DNA of 64,000 nucleotides from positions 237,067,922-237,131,921 of the forward strand of contig NC_081406.1 of the NCBI RefSeq assembly GCF_030272615.1, in the 5' to 3' direction. This DNA is from Cryptomeria japonica. Taxonomy: Eukaryota > Streptophyta > Pinopsida > Cupressales > Cupressaceae. Position 1 is the stretch's first letter; the number at the start of each line of letters is the position of its first letter. Positions 1 to 10,747 of the stretch are shown in pieces. Below the pieces are notes generated by a model that had not been told where the DNA came from, did no database searches, and saw nothing but the letters and a program-made list of their open reading frames with translations. Made by a program: the position numbers and the translations under genes.

Positions 1-593
1 TCAGTTTTGATAGAAACATGTTTTGTTTTAGAATGTAATACCGGATTCTTAGATATATCAATTGCTGCAATGTTATCACAGTAGAGAGTAATAGGTTCCT
101 TGCATTTTACCTTTATGTCTTTCAACATTTGCTTAAGCCATAATCCCTGTGTAAAGTTAGTTGCTACTGCAACATATTCTGATTCTCCTATTGATAAAGA
201 TGTACAACTCTATTTCTTTCTCAACCAAGAAACTAATCTCTTTCCAAGAAAGAATGCTCCTCCGGTGGTGCTCTTTCTATCTGCCCAATTTGCATCTGTG
301 TATGCACATAGGTCAAAATTTTCATCTTTAGGATACCATAATCCAAGATTTGTTGTGCCTTGTAAGTACCGAAAAATCCTTTTTACTGCTGATTCATGAT
401 TTTCCCTAGGATTCCATTGAAATCTAGAAACAATACATACTGCATTCATAATATTAGGCCTGGTTTGTGTCAAATACAGTAAACCTCCTATCATATATTT
501 GTATCTAGTTGGATTAATAGGTGTAGATTCATCCCTTTGAGATAATTTGTCATTTGTAGTCATAGGTGTGCTTACCGGTTTAGAGTTCTCCAT
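1..593 (-). pseudogene. C1 pol, RNase H region (incomplete)
   Basis: C-terminal part of copia polyprotein. The 127-aa segment ending at 210 holds the RT-RNase H connection and the start of RNase H: the family signatures YLTQTRPNI, YTDANWADRKSTTG and VSWLRKK are readable. An in-frame TAG at about 207-209 replaces what is usually a Gln codon after the KK. The frame then continues toward the left edge as SCTSLSIGESEYVA and CDNIAAI, the expected RNase H core with its catalytic acidic residues. The end of the gene lies outside the window. A copia RNase H removes genomic RNA during reverse transcription in the virus-like particle. Non-functional because of the stop. Confidence 0.88.
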
Positions 594-1298
594 CCCAAAT
601 TTCTTTAGTAATTATTTTAAATACTTAGATTGACTCAAAAATATACCTTTATCAATCTGTGAAATCTGCAAACCTAAAAAGAATTTTATTTCTCCAATCA
701 TAGACATTTCAAATTCTTGCTACATTTTAATAGAAAATTCCTTACATAATCCATCTTCTCCTCCAAAGATTATATCATCAACAAATACTTCAATAATCAA
801 GATGTCATCATTAGTTATTTTGTAATCTAAATTGCTATCTGCATTTCCTTTAGTAAAACCATTCTTCAAAAGATATTTATCGAACCTTGCATACCAAGCT
901 CTTGGGGCTTGTTTAAATCCATACAGAGCTTTTCTTAACCTGCAAACCATATCATTGTCATCTGTCAAAGAAAATCCATCAGCTTGTTCAATATATATTT
1001 CTTCTTCAAGATCTTCATTCAAAAATGCACATTTAATATCCATTTGATAAACTTTGTAGTCCTTGTGAGCTACAAAAGCCAAGAATAATCTAACTGCCTC
1101 AATTCTGGCTACCAGTGCAAAGGTTTCATTGTAATCAACTCCTTCTTTCTGAGAATATCCCTTACACACTAGTCTTGCTTTATTTCTGACAACCTTACCA
1201 TCTTCATTAAGTTTGTTTCTAAATACCCATTTGGTTCCAATTACATTTTTATCTTTAGGCTGGGGAACTAATGTCCAAGTATTATTTTTCTCAATTTG
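594..1298 (-). pseudogene. C1 pol, reverse transcriptase
   Basis: Copia RT (RVT_2 type). Readable motifs in order are KARLVCKGYSQKEGVDY, the catalytic block QMDIKCAFLN, LYGFKQAPRAWY, then FVDDIIFG, a variant of the usual YVDD active site with both Asp retained. After a stop at about 720 the frame continues as EFEMSMIGEIKFFLGLQI toward the connection domain, with another stop near 618. The enzyme would copy the element RNA from the iMet primer. At least two in-frame stops make this copy inactive. Confidence 0.9.
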
Positions 1299-1592
1299 TC
1301 ATAATTCTTCTTCCATAGCTTTAATCCAAAATTTATCTTCAAATGCCTCATTGATAGCTGATGGTTCAATTTGAGAAATAAGACATACCTCTTCATTTGC
1401 CAATCTTCCTCTTGTCATAACTCCTTTAAATTTGTTTCCAATTATCTGATCTTCAGAATGATTCAATCTTACATACCGGGGTGTCTTAGTTTGTTGTTGT
1501 CCTTCAATTACTGTTGAATCCTCTGATGATACCGGAGTAACTAGATCTTCATTCTGTACCGGTGGATTCAGTATAGGTTCATTTGTCATAAT
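1299..1592 (-). pseudogene. C1 pol, integrase-RT linker
   Basis: A 96-aa open stretch, acidic and Pro/Thr-rich at first (PILNPPVQNEDLVTPVSSED), then TKTPRYVRLNHSEDQIIGNK and the segment EPSAINEAFEDKFWIKAMEEEL. The last resembles the conserved run-up to copia RT (usually ..W..AM.EEL). It is separated from the integrase ORF by a single stop region near 1590, and the frame changes just before RT. Part of the same polyprotein rather than a separate gene. Confidence 0.75.
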
Positions 1593-3215
1593 TTATGTTG
1601 CCGGTTCAGAGTCTATATACCTTGAAGTTCCTCTGAATTGTTCATCAATCTTTACATTTGTACTCTCAACAATTTTTTGAAATCTCATATTAAAACATCT
1701 ATATGCCTTTCTCTTAGATGAATAACCAAGAAATATTTCTTCATCACTTCTAGGATCAAATTTGCCAATATACTCATCTCTTCTAATATAACATTTACTT
1801 CCAAAAATTATGAAATACTTAAGAGTAGGAGTATTACAAAACCATAGTTCATGAGGGGTCTTACCGATTTCACCTTTGATGTGAACTTTGTTGAATGTAT
1901 AGACAGCAGTGCTAACTGCCTCTCTCCAATACACATGTGGTAGATTTTCTTCTGGTAACATACTTCTTGTTGCATCCAAGATAGTTCTATTTTTCCTTTC
2001 AACAACTCCATTATGTTGTGGTGTCCGAGGTGTTGATAACTGTCTTCTAATTCCATTCACTTCATAGAATGTATTAAAGTCCTTATATGTGAATTCTCCT
2101 CCTTGATCTAATCTTAAACATTTGATTTTCTTACCGGTTTCATTCTCAACCATTGCTTTGAATAGTTTGAACTTTCCAAGTACTTCTAATTTCTCTCTAA
2201 GAAAAGTAACCCAACACATTCTAGAATAATCATCAATAATTAGCATGAAATATCTATCACCTTGTAAGCTTCTAGTTCTAGTTGCACCACGTAAATCAAT
2301 GTGAATTAAATCAAGAACATTATTGGATTTTTCTGGAATACTTTTGAAACTAGCTCTAACTTGTTTTCCAAATTGACATTCCTTACAAATTGTATTCTGA
2401 GGTTTCACAATTTTAGGTAGATCTCTAACTGCCTTAGAAGTATTGATTTTTACCATGCAATCAAAGTTTACATGACATAGTCTCTTATGCCATAACGAAC
2501 TTTCATCTATATGTGCAATTAAGCATGCCTTTTCATTGTTATTCAAATGAAAGATATTGCCTCTAGTCTGATTACTGGTTGTAATTTCCAAACTAGTTCT
2601 ATTCATGATTTTACATTTTCCATTTTTAAATTGTAACTGAAATCCCTTCTCAACTAATTGACCAACACTTAAAAGATTATGCTTTAATCCTTCAACATAG
2701 TAGACATTGTCAGTGTTATTCTTACCATCAAGAGATATTGAACCCTTACCTTTGATTGAACAGGCTTTGTCATCTCCAAATCTTACTAAACCTCCATTGT
2801 ATTCTCGAAAGTTCAAGAATTTACCTTTGTCTTCAATCATATGATGTGAGCATCCTGAGTCAATGATCCATTCATCATTTGCTTCAACTTTAGCTGCTAG
2901 GGCTTGTTCTACTGGTTGAGCAGTAGGTGCCTGTTGATTCTCTATTATACCAACAAAAACCCATCCATTGTCTACTGGATCCTCATCAGAATCATCAGTC
3001 ACACCTTCATCAGCAATGTAACAAGATTTGTCTTTGTTCTTCTTAAATCTGTATCTTTGATATTCAAGATTAGGCTTGTATGTTCTTCTAGCTTCTTCTC
3101 TTAGTCTAGCATGTCTATCAGGGCATCTCGAAGCCATATGACCAATCTTATTGCAATTAAAACATTTAAAGGGTGCTTTACCTTCATACTTACTTCCAAT
3201 TGGACCTTTTGGCAT
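1593..3215 (-). pseudogene. C1 gag knuckle, protease and integrase
   Basis: A 540-aa open frame, the longest in C1. Order: CCHC knuckle CFNCNKIGHMASRC (about residues 18-31); retropepsin motif IIDSGCSHHM (about 117-126), a copia variant of D-S/T-G; a GAG-pre-integrase segment with LWHKRLCHVN and CKECQFGKQ supplying the HHCC zinc site; integrase core with IDDYSRMCWV, LDQGGEFTYKDF and TPQHNGVVERKN, giving the D,D,E catalytic triad. It is then followed by the integrase C-terminal region (FGSKCYIRR). All catalytic residues are visible, so this segment decayed late. The frame shift to gag at about 3215-3300 and the stop at 1593 break the polyprotein. Confidence 0.93.
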
Positions 3216-3986
3216 TTTTCTTGCAAATAATGCTTCAAGCTCTTCAAGCTCTTCATTCTCCTTTCTGGATTCTTCAAGTTCTCTTGCATAAAAGTCTCTC
3301 TAGTCTGATTTGTCAAATGGTGGAGCAGATGATGTTGATGCTTTAAAGGCCAAATCAATCTTTATAGTAGCAACAGGACCAAATTCCTCAATTTCAAAGG
3401 CTAAAAGTTTTCCAATCAATGTATCCCTAGTTACTGATGTATTAGGCATTGTTCTCAACTCATTTACAGTAGTAACCTTCATTTTATATGTCGGTGGCAA
3501 ACCTGTTAATATTTTTGAAACAATTTCATCCTCACTTAGAGTTCCTCCACAACATTTAATACCCAAAACAATTTCATTTACTCTTTCCATAAAAGCAGAA
3601 ATCCTTTCATCCTCTTCCATTTTCAGATGTTCATACCTGACTCGGAAGCTTTCAAGTTTTTCAATCTTGACTGTGGAATCTCCCTCATTTAGTGTTTCCA
3701 AATGATCCCAAATAGCTTTAGCAGTAGACCTATTTGATACTCCCATGATTTGTTGATCTGATAATGCACTCAAAAGTGCTTCTCTTGCTTTGCAATCATT
3801 CTCTTCATCTTTGGCTAAGGTAGTTGGAGTAGTCTGACTAGCTACAGCAGCAGTATAACCGTTCTTAGTAACTTCCTAGATGTTTTTACCAATGCAATTC
3901 AGATGTGTCTCCATTCTGATCTTCCATATCCCATAGTTGGTTCCATCAAGTTTAGGACTGTCCTTTCTGAAATAATTAGTAGACAT
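3216..3986 (-). pseudogene. C1 gag (capsid region)
   Basis: The ATG at 3984-3986 opens with MSTNYFRKDSPKLDGTNYG and then WKIRMETHL, the usual N-terminus of copia gag (DUF4219/UBN2 type). An in-frame TAG lies near 3879. The frame reopens through ALLSALSDQQIMGVSNRSTA and IWDHLETLNEG..VKIEKLESFRVRYEHLKM to 3302, then shifts before the knuckle ORF. The initiation codon lies about 40 nt downstream of the primer site in the transcript sense. Gag would form the particle that packages RNA. Inactive through one stop and at least one frameshift. Confidence 0.88.
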
Positions 3987-4028
3987 TGGATCTCCTCAAG
4001 TTGTTAAACTTCTGCAAAAGAGGACTAA

Positions 4029-4040
4029 GCTCTGCTACCA
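4029..4040 (-). other. C1 primer binding site (initiator Met tRNA type)
   Basis: In the transcript sense this reads TGGTAGCAGAGC, one base off the common plant retroelement site TGGTATCAGAGC that pairs with the 3' end of initiator Met tRNA. It sits 2 nt from the LTR end, the normal spacing. Confidence 0.88.
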
Positions 4041-4042
4041 AT

Positions 4043-5104
4043 TGTTAGGTCTCAGAGACAACTGAGAGGGGGGGGGGGTGAATCAGTTGTCTAATAAATT
4101 CAAACCAAAAAATAATTAACCAACTTAATGCTTAATACCAGTAAACTAGTTAAGTATGCCGGTAGACAGTGTTAATAGTAAATTGCTATACCGGTAAGGA
4201 TTAATGCATGAAACATAAACATAAAGTCATCCACAACACATAACACCAATATTTGTACGTGGAAACCCTGTAAGGGAAAAAACCACGGTGGGAAACCTTA
4301 CCCACAATCAGATGATACTACTGCAGATAGTAAGTGTACATAATGGGGTCTGCACATGCAGAAAGGCCAACAGCCTAGAGCTCACTTCTCAATCACAAAA
4401 TGGGAATCACACTTACTATAGTTGGATGGTTAAATCCAATAAGAATGTACTGCACAAAATAGCATCTTCATATGCTAGATTCAGTACCCGTGTAATGCTA
4501 ATATGCTTCTAAAAAAAACCTAGCTTCACCTTCAAATGATGTCTTCATGTATACCTCTGCTTGATCTCGCATATACCTTTACTCAATTCTTTTTCACATT
4601 CCACACTTGATCTTAAAAATAAGATCTTACATATATACCATACCCTAAGGCCAATTTTAGTAGGTCGGCTCTACAAGATATTACAATAAAATTATTTTAC
4701 AAACAATATAATATCCGATGCAATAACCGATTGAACATGTCGGCTTAATGCATTTACAACAATAATAAATCATCTCCATAGAGTGCCATGCTAATCTGGA
4801 AAAGATAAATCTGTCGGTGTAACCCTAGATAACCTGGACCTATTTGCCAGTAAAAGCAAATATGCAAATATGAATATACCAATGATTAATTCTTCAAAAC
4901 AAAGTGTCCACACGATGTCTTCGACATTATCAAGTGTCTTCCATATTGTTCTAGGGACCGGTGAACATTATATCCTGTCAGTGAACCATATACCAGTAAC
5001 TTTGCAATAGTTATGTGCTTGCTAGTGAATGTTGCTGGATCTCCAAAGTGCTTGTTTTCAGTAGGTGTTGACATCAATCACAAAACCATACCAAAATACC
5101 AACA
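4043..5104 (-). repeat. C1 5' LTR (1062 bp)
   Basis: Starts TGTTAGG and ends ACCAACA on the plus strand (TG..CA), flanked on the left by the primer site. It shares short blocks with the A-family LTRs: the G-tract hairpin, the segment around AACCCTGTAAGGGAAAAAACC, and GGGGTCTGCACATGCAG followed by AAGGCCAAC. The U3 portion differs from theirs. Many ACCGGT and related motifs are present. Confidence 0.9.
4056..4092 (-). other. LTR-end hairpin, C1 version
   Basis: Arms AGACAACTGA (4056-4065) and TCAGTTGTCT (4083-4092) form a perfect 10-bp stem around a G-tract loop (C-tract in the transcript sense). It lies about 15 nt from the primer site. Compared with A2 the stem differs at several positions, always with pairing kept. 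Confidence 0.8.
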
Positions 5105-5313
5105 AAAGATGTTCTCCCCCTGAGCAAGTGATCTCCTCTGAATAATCATTTTTCTCTGTCCACTACTCCCCCTTTGACATCAACGATGAAGGTTGTCAAA
5201 AATTGTCAAACGAGTGTAAAAATGTCACCTTAAATTTTGTAACCGGTTGGTTACAATCTAAAATATGTTTGCCAAAACCAAATTAAGACTCTACATGAAT
5301 CTGTTGTTGTCAT
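5105..5313 (-). other. A1 3' non-coding tail with polypurine-like tracts
   Basis: Contains CTCCCCCTGAGC (about 5115) and ACTACTCCCCCTTTGACATC (about 5163). In the transcript sense these are AGGGGGAG purine tracts, as near an LTR-element 3' end. Aligns with A2 13228-13440, including the conserved TTGTAACCGGTTGGTTACAA-like inverted repeat near 5240. No gene. Confidence 0.7.
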
Positions 5314-7690
5314 TCAGGGTTTCCTCAGTTTGTTGGATAGTGTCAGTGAGATGATGCATGTGCTCTTCCAGTGATCTTTCTCCTTGTAGTAATGCCTTAG
5401 AGATTCATTTCTCAGAGAGATTAGATTGTCCAACTTAGGACCAAGTTTGTACTTAAGTTCTCTGGCATTAGCCTTAATCCTTGCCTTCTCTTTCTCAAAT
5501 TTCTCCAATTTCTCCTCAAAACCTGCTATTTCCTACTCAATAACTGATATAGATTCGGATGAACCAATTATGTTATCATATATATCATCTATTTCTTTTT
5601 GTACTCTGTTGATCTCCTTTTCTATGTCCTGTGTCAAAAGATGTCATTTGCATGTTTCTCTGAACAGCTCTTTGTATTCCAAAATTGTACTGTTTAGTGT
5701 TGGTAATAGTGTATTCAAGTGTTTTGTACACTTCTTTATTGTGTCCTCAAAGAATTTATCCTTCTCCTTTTCAATTTTGTCTTGTTTTACGTTTTCCACA
5801 AAAAACATATCCCATTTATCAGCAATCTCCTCTACAATCTCATTTACTCTACCTGCCATCAAACTTACTTGTCAGTGACCACTAGCAAAAATGGATCTGT
5901 TGGCCTCACAAATTAGGTCATCAATTTCCTCTTTTGAGTTAACCGGATGTACAACTAGAATTTTTTCAACTTTTAGTTTCTTGTCCAATTCCATCATTGA
6001 AATCCTCTTAGCATCCAATCTTCTATATAGTTCATTGGGAAAATCATCCACAACTTCAATTAAAACTTTCTTGTATATATCTAGATGTAAAATTATACTG
6101 TTTTCAATGTTTTCCTTGTCTGAATATTTGAATGTGTTATACAATTTACTCACATTAGCCAAATTACCATCATCAGTTATTTCACTCAACAAATTATCCA
6201 ATGAAGGTATAACTGGTTTTTGTTTCTTCTTGGGAGTTAGTTTCTTAGCCAGTTGCCTTGTTGCCTATTGTTTCTTCCTTAAAGTCCTTGTTCTTTTGGG
6301 TGAAGGAGAGGGTACCGGTGAAGGTTTTCTCTTCCTTTCAACTCTTTTGAATTCAGCTAGTATCTCACTGTCAGAAGATGTCCCAACTAGTAAGATGTGT
6401 GCCTCCGGTTGCAGTCCTTCTAGCTCACTAGTCGTTATACCAGTAATGTTCATAACATTTTCTTTGATTTCCTTTACCTTCTTTGATGCATATCTAATAT
6501 ATTTTTCTCTTTTCTTCCTTTGCTTCATTTTTTTCACACCACTCTCAATAGTTTCTGCACTACCAAAAACTTCTTATGTTGGTTCTCTTGGTGCATCTAA
6601 CAAAGCTTTTGCATAAGTCTCAATAATGTTGAGATCTACCTCATAACCCATTTCAGTTACCCATATAGTCCTAGGAAGTACAGATTTTATCCATGTCTCA
6701 TCCTTTTTTATTACAAAACAGATTTCTTTATCATATTTGTCCACTACACTCTGCGGTAGTCTTTCTCTGGTTTTCATTTTAGCTTGAAAATCTTTAAAGT
6801 ATTCAGTTATATTGTTGTCCTTCGCAATTCCCATGCCAGTAAAAGCTTCCTATAATTGTTTTCCTACCGGTATGTCATATCCAAAGTCTTTATGTCCTAT
6901 ATCAAGGATTTCCTTAGTGAAATATAGCATTAAGCATACTAAAATATTACCAAAGTGAAATGTCCCTTTCTTATCTCCTTTAATCTTTTTCAAATTATCA
7001 ATGAGTTCATCTTTTAGCCACTCACACACATCAATCAATGTATTGTTGTTGACCATTTCATAAGCACTATTAATGCAAAGACTAGAAACTGAATTAAGTT
7101 GGTTTGCATGTGTAGTCTTATAACCAAGTATCATACTTATGAATCTTACATTGATGTCTTTGATGTCATTCACTCTCAGTGATCTACTATCTGATGTTGC
7201 TCCAGTTAGGGTCATTAATTTGTTGTTAGGAACTTTCTTTGTTTTTTCTGGTCTGCTATCGGTTGAGGGTAAACATGTTACTACCCTAATTGCTTGCCAG
7301 GTAAATTTGCAAACAGAATCCAACCATAGAAATTCTCCATGTGCCCTACTTAGAACAATTCTCACTACTTCTTCCAAAAATTCAGGGATATTCAATATCT
7401 CAACAAAACCTAAAGTCTCCACAATCTTGTGTTCAAGTTTGAAAGTGCCATTTTCATCACAAATTATGGTTTTAAACATTTTCAGCAATTCCTCAGAACC
7501 TAATTCTTCAATGTTGCAATGAATCTAAATCCTAGGGTCTTCAGCATAAGCTACACCTTTAGGAATTTTTGAAAAAGCACCTATGGAATCATCTTGATTA
7601 GCTACTTCAGGAATTATCTTAAACACGGGCCTAGGGTGTTTTACATTTTCCATGATAGTAGGGTTTTCAATAAATTCGGGAGCAAAAGAT
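5314..7690 (-). pseudogene. A1 ORF2, unknown family, fragmented
   Basis: Homologous along its length to A2 and A3 ORF2. The start codon appears lost: the position matching MAS in A2/A3 reads Ile-Ile-Ser-Ser near 7690, leaving MENVKHPRPVF (about 7652) as first Met. Pieces: N-terminal domain (6850-7660, with HGEFLWLDSV, SLRVNDIKDINVRFISM and CEWLKDELIDNLKKIKGDKK), the IWVTEMGYEVD segment (6574-6834), the basic Arg/Lys/Pro linker (6265-6537), the conserved alpha-helical middle (5872-6201), and C-terminal coiled-coil pieces (5314-5862). Stops (for example near 7528) and frameshifts separate them. No pol motifs. Function unknown; presumed structural or regulatory protein of the element. Confidence 0.8.
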
Positions 7691-8039
7691 GAAATTATTT
7701 GAAAAATATCTTTAGTTGCTTGATAATATCTGAATGCTTGAAAGAAATCACTTCACACCTTCACCTTGAAAGTCTTTGCTCAAATTTCACGCTCGCTACT
7801 AATTTGAATGCTCAGTGAATCAAAAATGAGAGAAATCCAATGATTTATAATGAAATTTCTCTCAACAACAGCATTGAATGCTCACCAGTTAAGTGAAAAC
7901 TTAACACATCTTACGGTAAAGAAGAAATTTGTCTTCTCACCATCGACCAAGGGTAATCTACATGATATTCAATTTTCTGCAATACCCCCAAAGAGTTACT
8001 TCTCAGTGGGATGAATAATCTCCTATCGATGGAGTAATA

Positions 8040-9116
8040 CTCTATTCTACCGGTGAAGAAATAGTCTCATCAACATTCTGATATGTCTTCCTAATCCATT
8101 GTTTTGAAAATTCTTGCTTTACCTCATCTACCTTTTCTTTGCCTTTCAAACTGAATCCTTTATTATTTGTCGGTGAAATTTTACTTATACAGAATTTTGT
8201 AATATGTCCAATCTTGTTACAAGCATAACACATCACATTATTCCTTTGAATAGCTTTTCCATCTTCTATGCCGGTTTGTGTTCTGCATTGATTAGATAAG
8301 TGTCCATATCTTCCACAAACATAACATTTCACATTCATTCAGCAGTTTTCTGAATTATGACCAACTTTGTTGCATTTGGTACATTGACCGGTGGGTCCAT
8401 TAATGTTCTGATTATTTCTAAATATACATTGATTTTCTTTATGACCATATTTGTTACAATTGAAATATTTGCTATTAAACTTGTAAGTATTAGGTTGTCT
8501 TACTAGTTTACTATGATCATGATTGTTTGTAGTACCGGAACTTTCTCCAAGTTCAAATACAAGTCCATTAGTATCTCCATTTGGTTTCTAACTTTTCAGC
8601 ATATCATCAAGTTCCTCTGAAATTTTCTTGAATTTCTCTTTGTGTTGATTTGTAGTAGCCAATTCATTTTCCAAAATTCCCTTTTGTCTCATAAGCTCAG
8701 TTTTATCATGTTGCATGTGAATCAGATCTGTCTTCAACATATCATTTTCATGACTAAGTCTTAGATTTTCATTTCCAGCATCATTGAGTCTCCTAGTCAA
8801 GTCATATTCATTCTTCTTCCTATCTTCAATGTCTTTACAAAACCTCAGAGTCATATCTTGCATTTCATTCTTCATAGTATTGTTTTCTTGTCTCAACTTG
8901 TTCACAAGTTCATTAAGAGTTTCCTTTTCATCATTATCATTTTGCATCTTCTCATGAAGTTATTTTCTTTTATTTTGAGCTATAGTAAGATTCTTCGGAA
9001 GTCCTTAAATGAATTCATGTGAAGTCCTCAGATCATCTTCAAGTTTGATATTCTTCAACTTCTTTGCATCATAATCTACAAAGAGCTCCTTCCAATTATT
9101 TTCTTAAGTTCTCCAT
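8040..9116 (-). pseudogene. A1 ORF1: coiled-coil plus CCHC gag-like protein, broken
   Basis: The ATG near 9114-9116 (MENLRK-like) matches the A3 start. A long heptad-rich coiled coil follows (8588-8947, with NELVNKLRQENNTMKNEMQ and GNENLRLSHENDMLKTDL), then several zinc knuckles. Two intact ones are CYVCGRYGHLSNQC and CYACNKIGHITKFC (8042-8338). Two more, between 8340 and 8480, are damaged (the expected Cys residues are partly lost). CCHC knuckles bind RNA in Gag nucleocapsids. No recognisable capsid domain precedes them, so the coiled coil may do the assembly. Stops and shifts interrupt the frame. Confidence 0.8.
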
Positions 9117-9173
9117 CTGTACTAGTGTCAGAATCTTCCTCAAATTGTTAGGCTTTTAAAAATAGAGGACCAG

Positions 9174-9185
9174 GATCTGATACCA
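9174..9185 (-). other. A1 primer binding site
   Basis: In the sense direction TGGTATCAGATC, two bases off the initiator Met site, 2 nt from the LTR. Confidence 0.85.
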
Positions 9186-9187
9186 AT

Positions 9188-9981
9188 TGTTAGGATTAAT
9201 GATGGTCCCAAAGATACTGAGAGGGGGAGGTGAATCAATATCTAACCGATTGACAGAATATTTAAACTTATTAAGAACTTTGCATCCCAAAACAATGTAC
9301 CGGTAAATAAGAATTAATGCAGTAAACAGGAACAATAAAGACAGCATAGAAAACACACCATAACACAAGATATTTAACAAGGAAACCCGGTGTGGTAAAA
9401 ACCTCGGTGGGATTTGTGACCCACAATATTCACTCACTGGCCAATGAATAAATATTACTTACAATGAGGGGTCTGCACATGCAGGAAGGCCAATTGCCTA
9501 GAGCACACTGCTCAATAAGAGTCACACTGACTACAAAAATGGATTATCAAATCCAATACAATGTACTGCTTCAAAATAGCATCAACTATGCCAGGTTCAG
9601 TACTGGTTTAAGCTCATTCCATTACCAAAAACTTTGTTGGCAATTATATCTCCTTATACACAATTTTTCATACATCAATTCTCTACCTTCCTAAATTACC
9701 TATAAGATCTCATACATATATATGAGTCTTTTACAATATGCCATGTCGGCTTTACAAAAGATAATTACATTTAAATACAATAAACAAAATTTTATTCCTT
9801 GTCAGCTGGGGTGTCGATATGCATTGTAGCCATTGTCAGTGAAGTGTATGTTGGTGAATGTAGATGTCTATACCAGTACCAGTAACTATCGATGGCTTAC
9901 CAGATGAGTTCCAGAAGGTTGTCAAATGGTTGCCATCAATGACAACACCAACTATTCTCATAAGAGTGTAGAATGCCAACA
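9188..9981 (-). repeat. A1 5' LTR (794 bp)
   Basis: TGTTAGG..GCCAACA on the plus strand. Shares the G-tract hairpin and the CACACCATAACACAAG, AACCCGGTGTGG and CACTCACTGGCCAATGAATA blocks with the LTRs of A2 and A3. A TATA-like stretch (ATACATATATATGAG) lies near 9712-9726. Confidence 0.9.
9212..9243 (-). other. LTR-end hairpin, A1 version
   Basis: Arms AGATACTGA (9212-9220) and TCAATATCT (9235-9243). The single non-Watson-Crick position is a G-U wobble in the minus-strand (transcript) RNA but an A-C mismatch in the other strand. Confidence 0.7.
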
Positions 9982-10747
9982 GTGCAGTCATCGGTTAGGA
10001 GGGACCTCAAAGAGATCAATCTGGACCAAGAAGAAAGAGTAAAAACAATGTAAATAAGAGGATATGATGTAGACAATGCAAAACTGAATGAATTAGATCA
10101 TAAAAACTGATTACAAATAACCGGTAACATACGAGTTACAAGATTCGGCTCACTAGCTTGCTACATACATGCTCAATTAAAGAATTGGTCAACTCCGGAC
10201 CTCTAAATCTCAAGGTCTATCTTCTAACTTCTCTAGAATGAATTCTAATGCTCAGTTACAATGATTTATATAATCCAAAGAGATCTAGTTGGCCCAAAAG
10301 GAATCAAATGCCAAAGAATAAGATCAAACGTGTAAAACCGATAGGTCAGCCAACACCAAAGAGAATCCTCTAGAAAGTCCAAAGGGTGAAGTGTGGATCA
10401 AAGGGAAGGTCATCCACATGTGAAAGAAAATTTGAATCAACAAGATGAGGGTCTAGAAGCTATGGAAAGGATCACCAATAGAAAATAGGTCCAAGCGGCT
10501 TTGGTGCCAAAAAATTGTCTCAGAATCCGGAATCGGTAACTTGCCGATAAATGATCCAAATGCTCTGTGGTTTAGGGATAAGGAAGATGATCATGTCCTC
10601 AAGAAAAATATAGCTCTACAAAATTCGGTGAGCCAATGCAAGGAAATATAAAAAGGAATGCTAAAACTAAAAGATAGAAAACAAATTGAAAAGGAAATGT
10701 TTTTGGTTGATGCAAGATTGCCAAGAACCAGGGATGCTCTAGCATCA
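9982..10747 (-). repeat. G1 3' LTR (outer end displaced by A1)
   Basis: Matches 23223-23989 throughout, from TGCAGTCATCGGTTAGGA to the terminal GCATCA. The 5' LTR copy begins TGGTGCAATCAC, so the first few bases of this copy are presumably on the far side of A1. Confidence 0.9.

Larger units (their letters stand above)
1..5104 (-). mobile_element. C1: Ty1/copia LTR retrotransposon, 5' part, truncated by window edge
   Basis: On the minus strand the order is 5' LTR, primer site, gag, CCHC knuckle, protease, integrase, RT, RNase H. Integrase lying before RT defines Ty1/copia. The 3' LTR lies to the left, outside the window. C1 appears to be inserted in A1: the sequence from 5105 rightward aligns with the 3' non-coding internal region of A2 (about 13228 on), and the LTR ends in TG..CA. 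The predicted TSD is AAAGA (5105-5109); its partner is outside the window. The frame is broken by stops and shifts, so this copy is dead. Confidence 0.93.
5105..9981 (-). mobile_element. A1: non-autonomous LTR element, A family (3' end replaced by C1 insertion)
   Basis: The 5' LTR is at 9188-9981 and the primer site at 9174-9185. ORF1 is gag-like (8040-9116) and ORF2 is unknown (5314-7690). A3'-type non-coding tail with G-rich tracts follows (5105-5310). There is no protease, integrase, RT or RNase H. The remainder of the tail and the 3' LTR would lie left of C1, outside the window. At the right it abuts the end of the G1 LTR; the predicted TSD is GTGCA (9982-9986), meaning A1 landed in the G1 3' LTR. 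Both ORFs are broken. Confidence 0.85.

Noticed and set aside
4043-5104. LTR shared as 5' LTR of C1 and 3' LTR of A1
   Set aside because: At first the purine tract at 5115 suggested this. The A1 sequence to the right aligns with A2 about 85 bp inside the A2 tail, and the C1 and A1 LTRs differ, so a simple C1 insertion into A1 explains it better.
5891-6616. 241-aa plus-strand ORF, hydrophobic, looking like a membrane protein
   Set aside because: Reverse complement of the Lys/Glu/Ile-rich A1 ORF2; the minus strand is the conserved one, and the plus strand has no conservation with A2 or A3.
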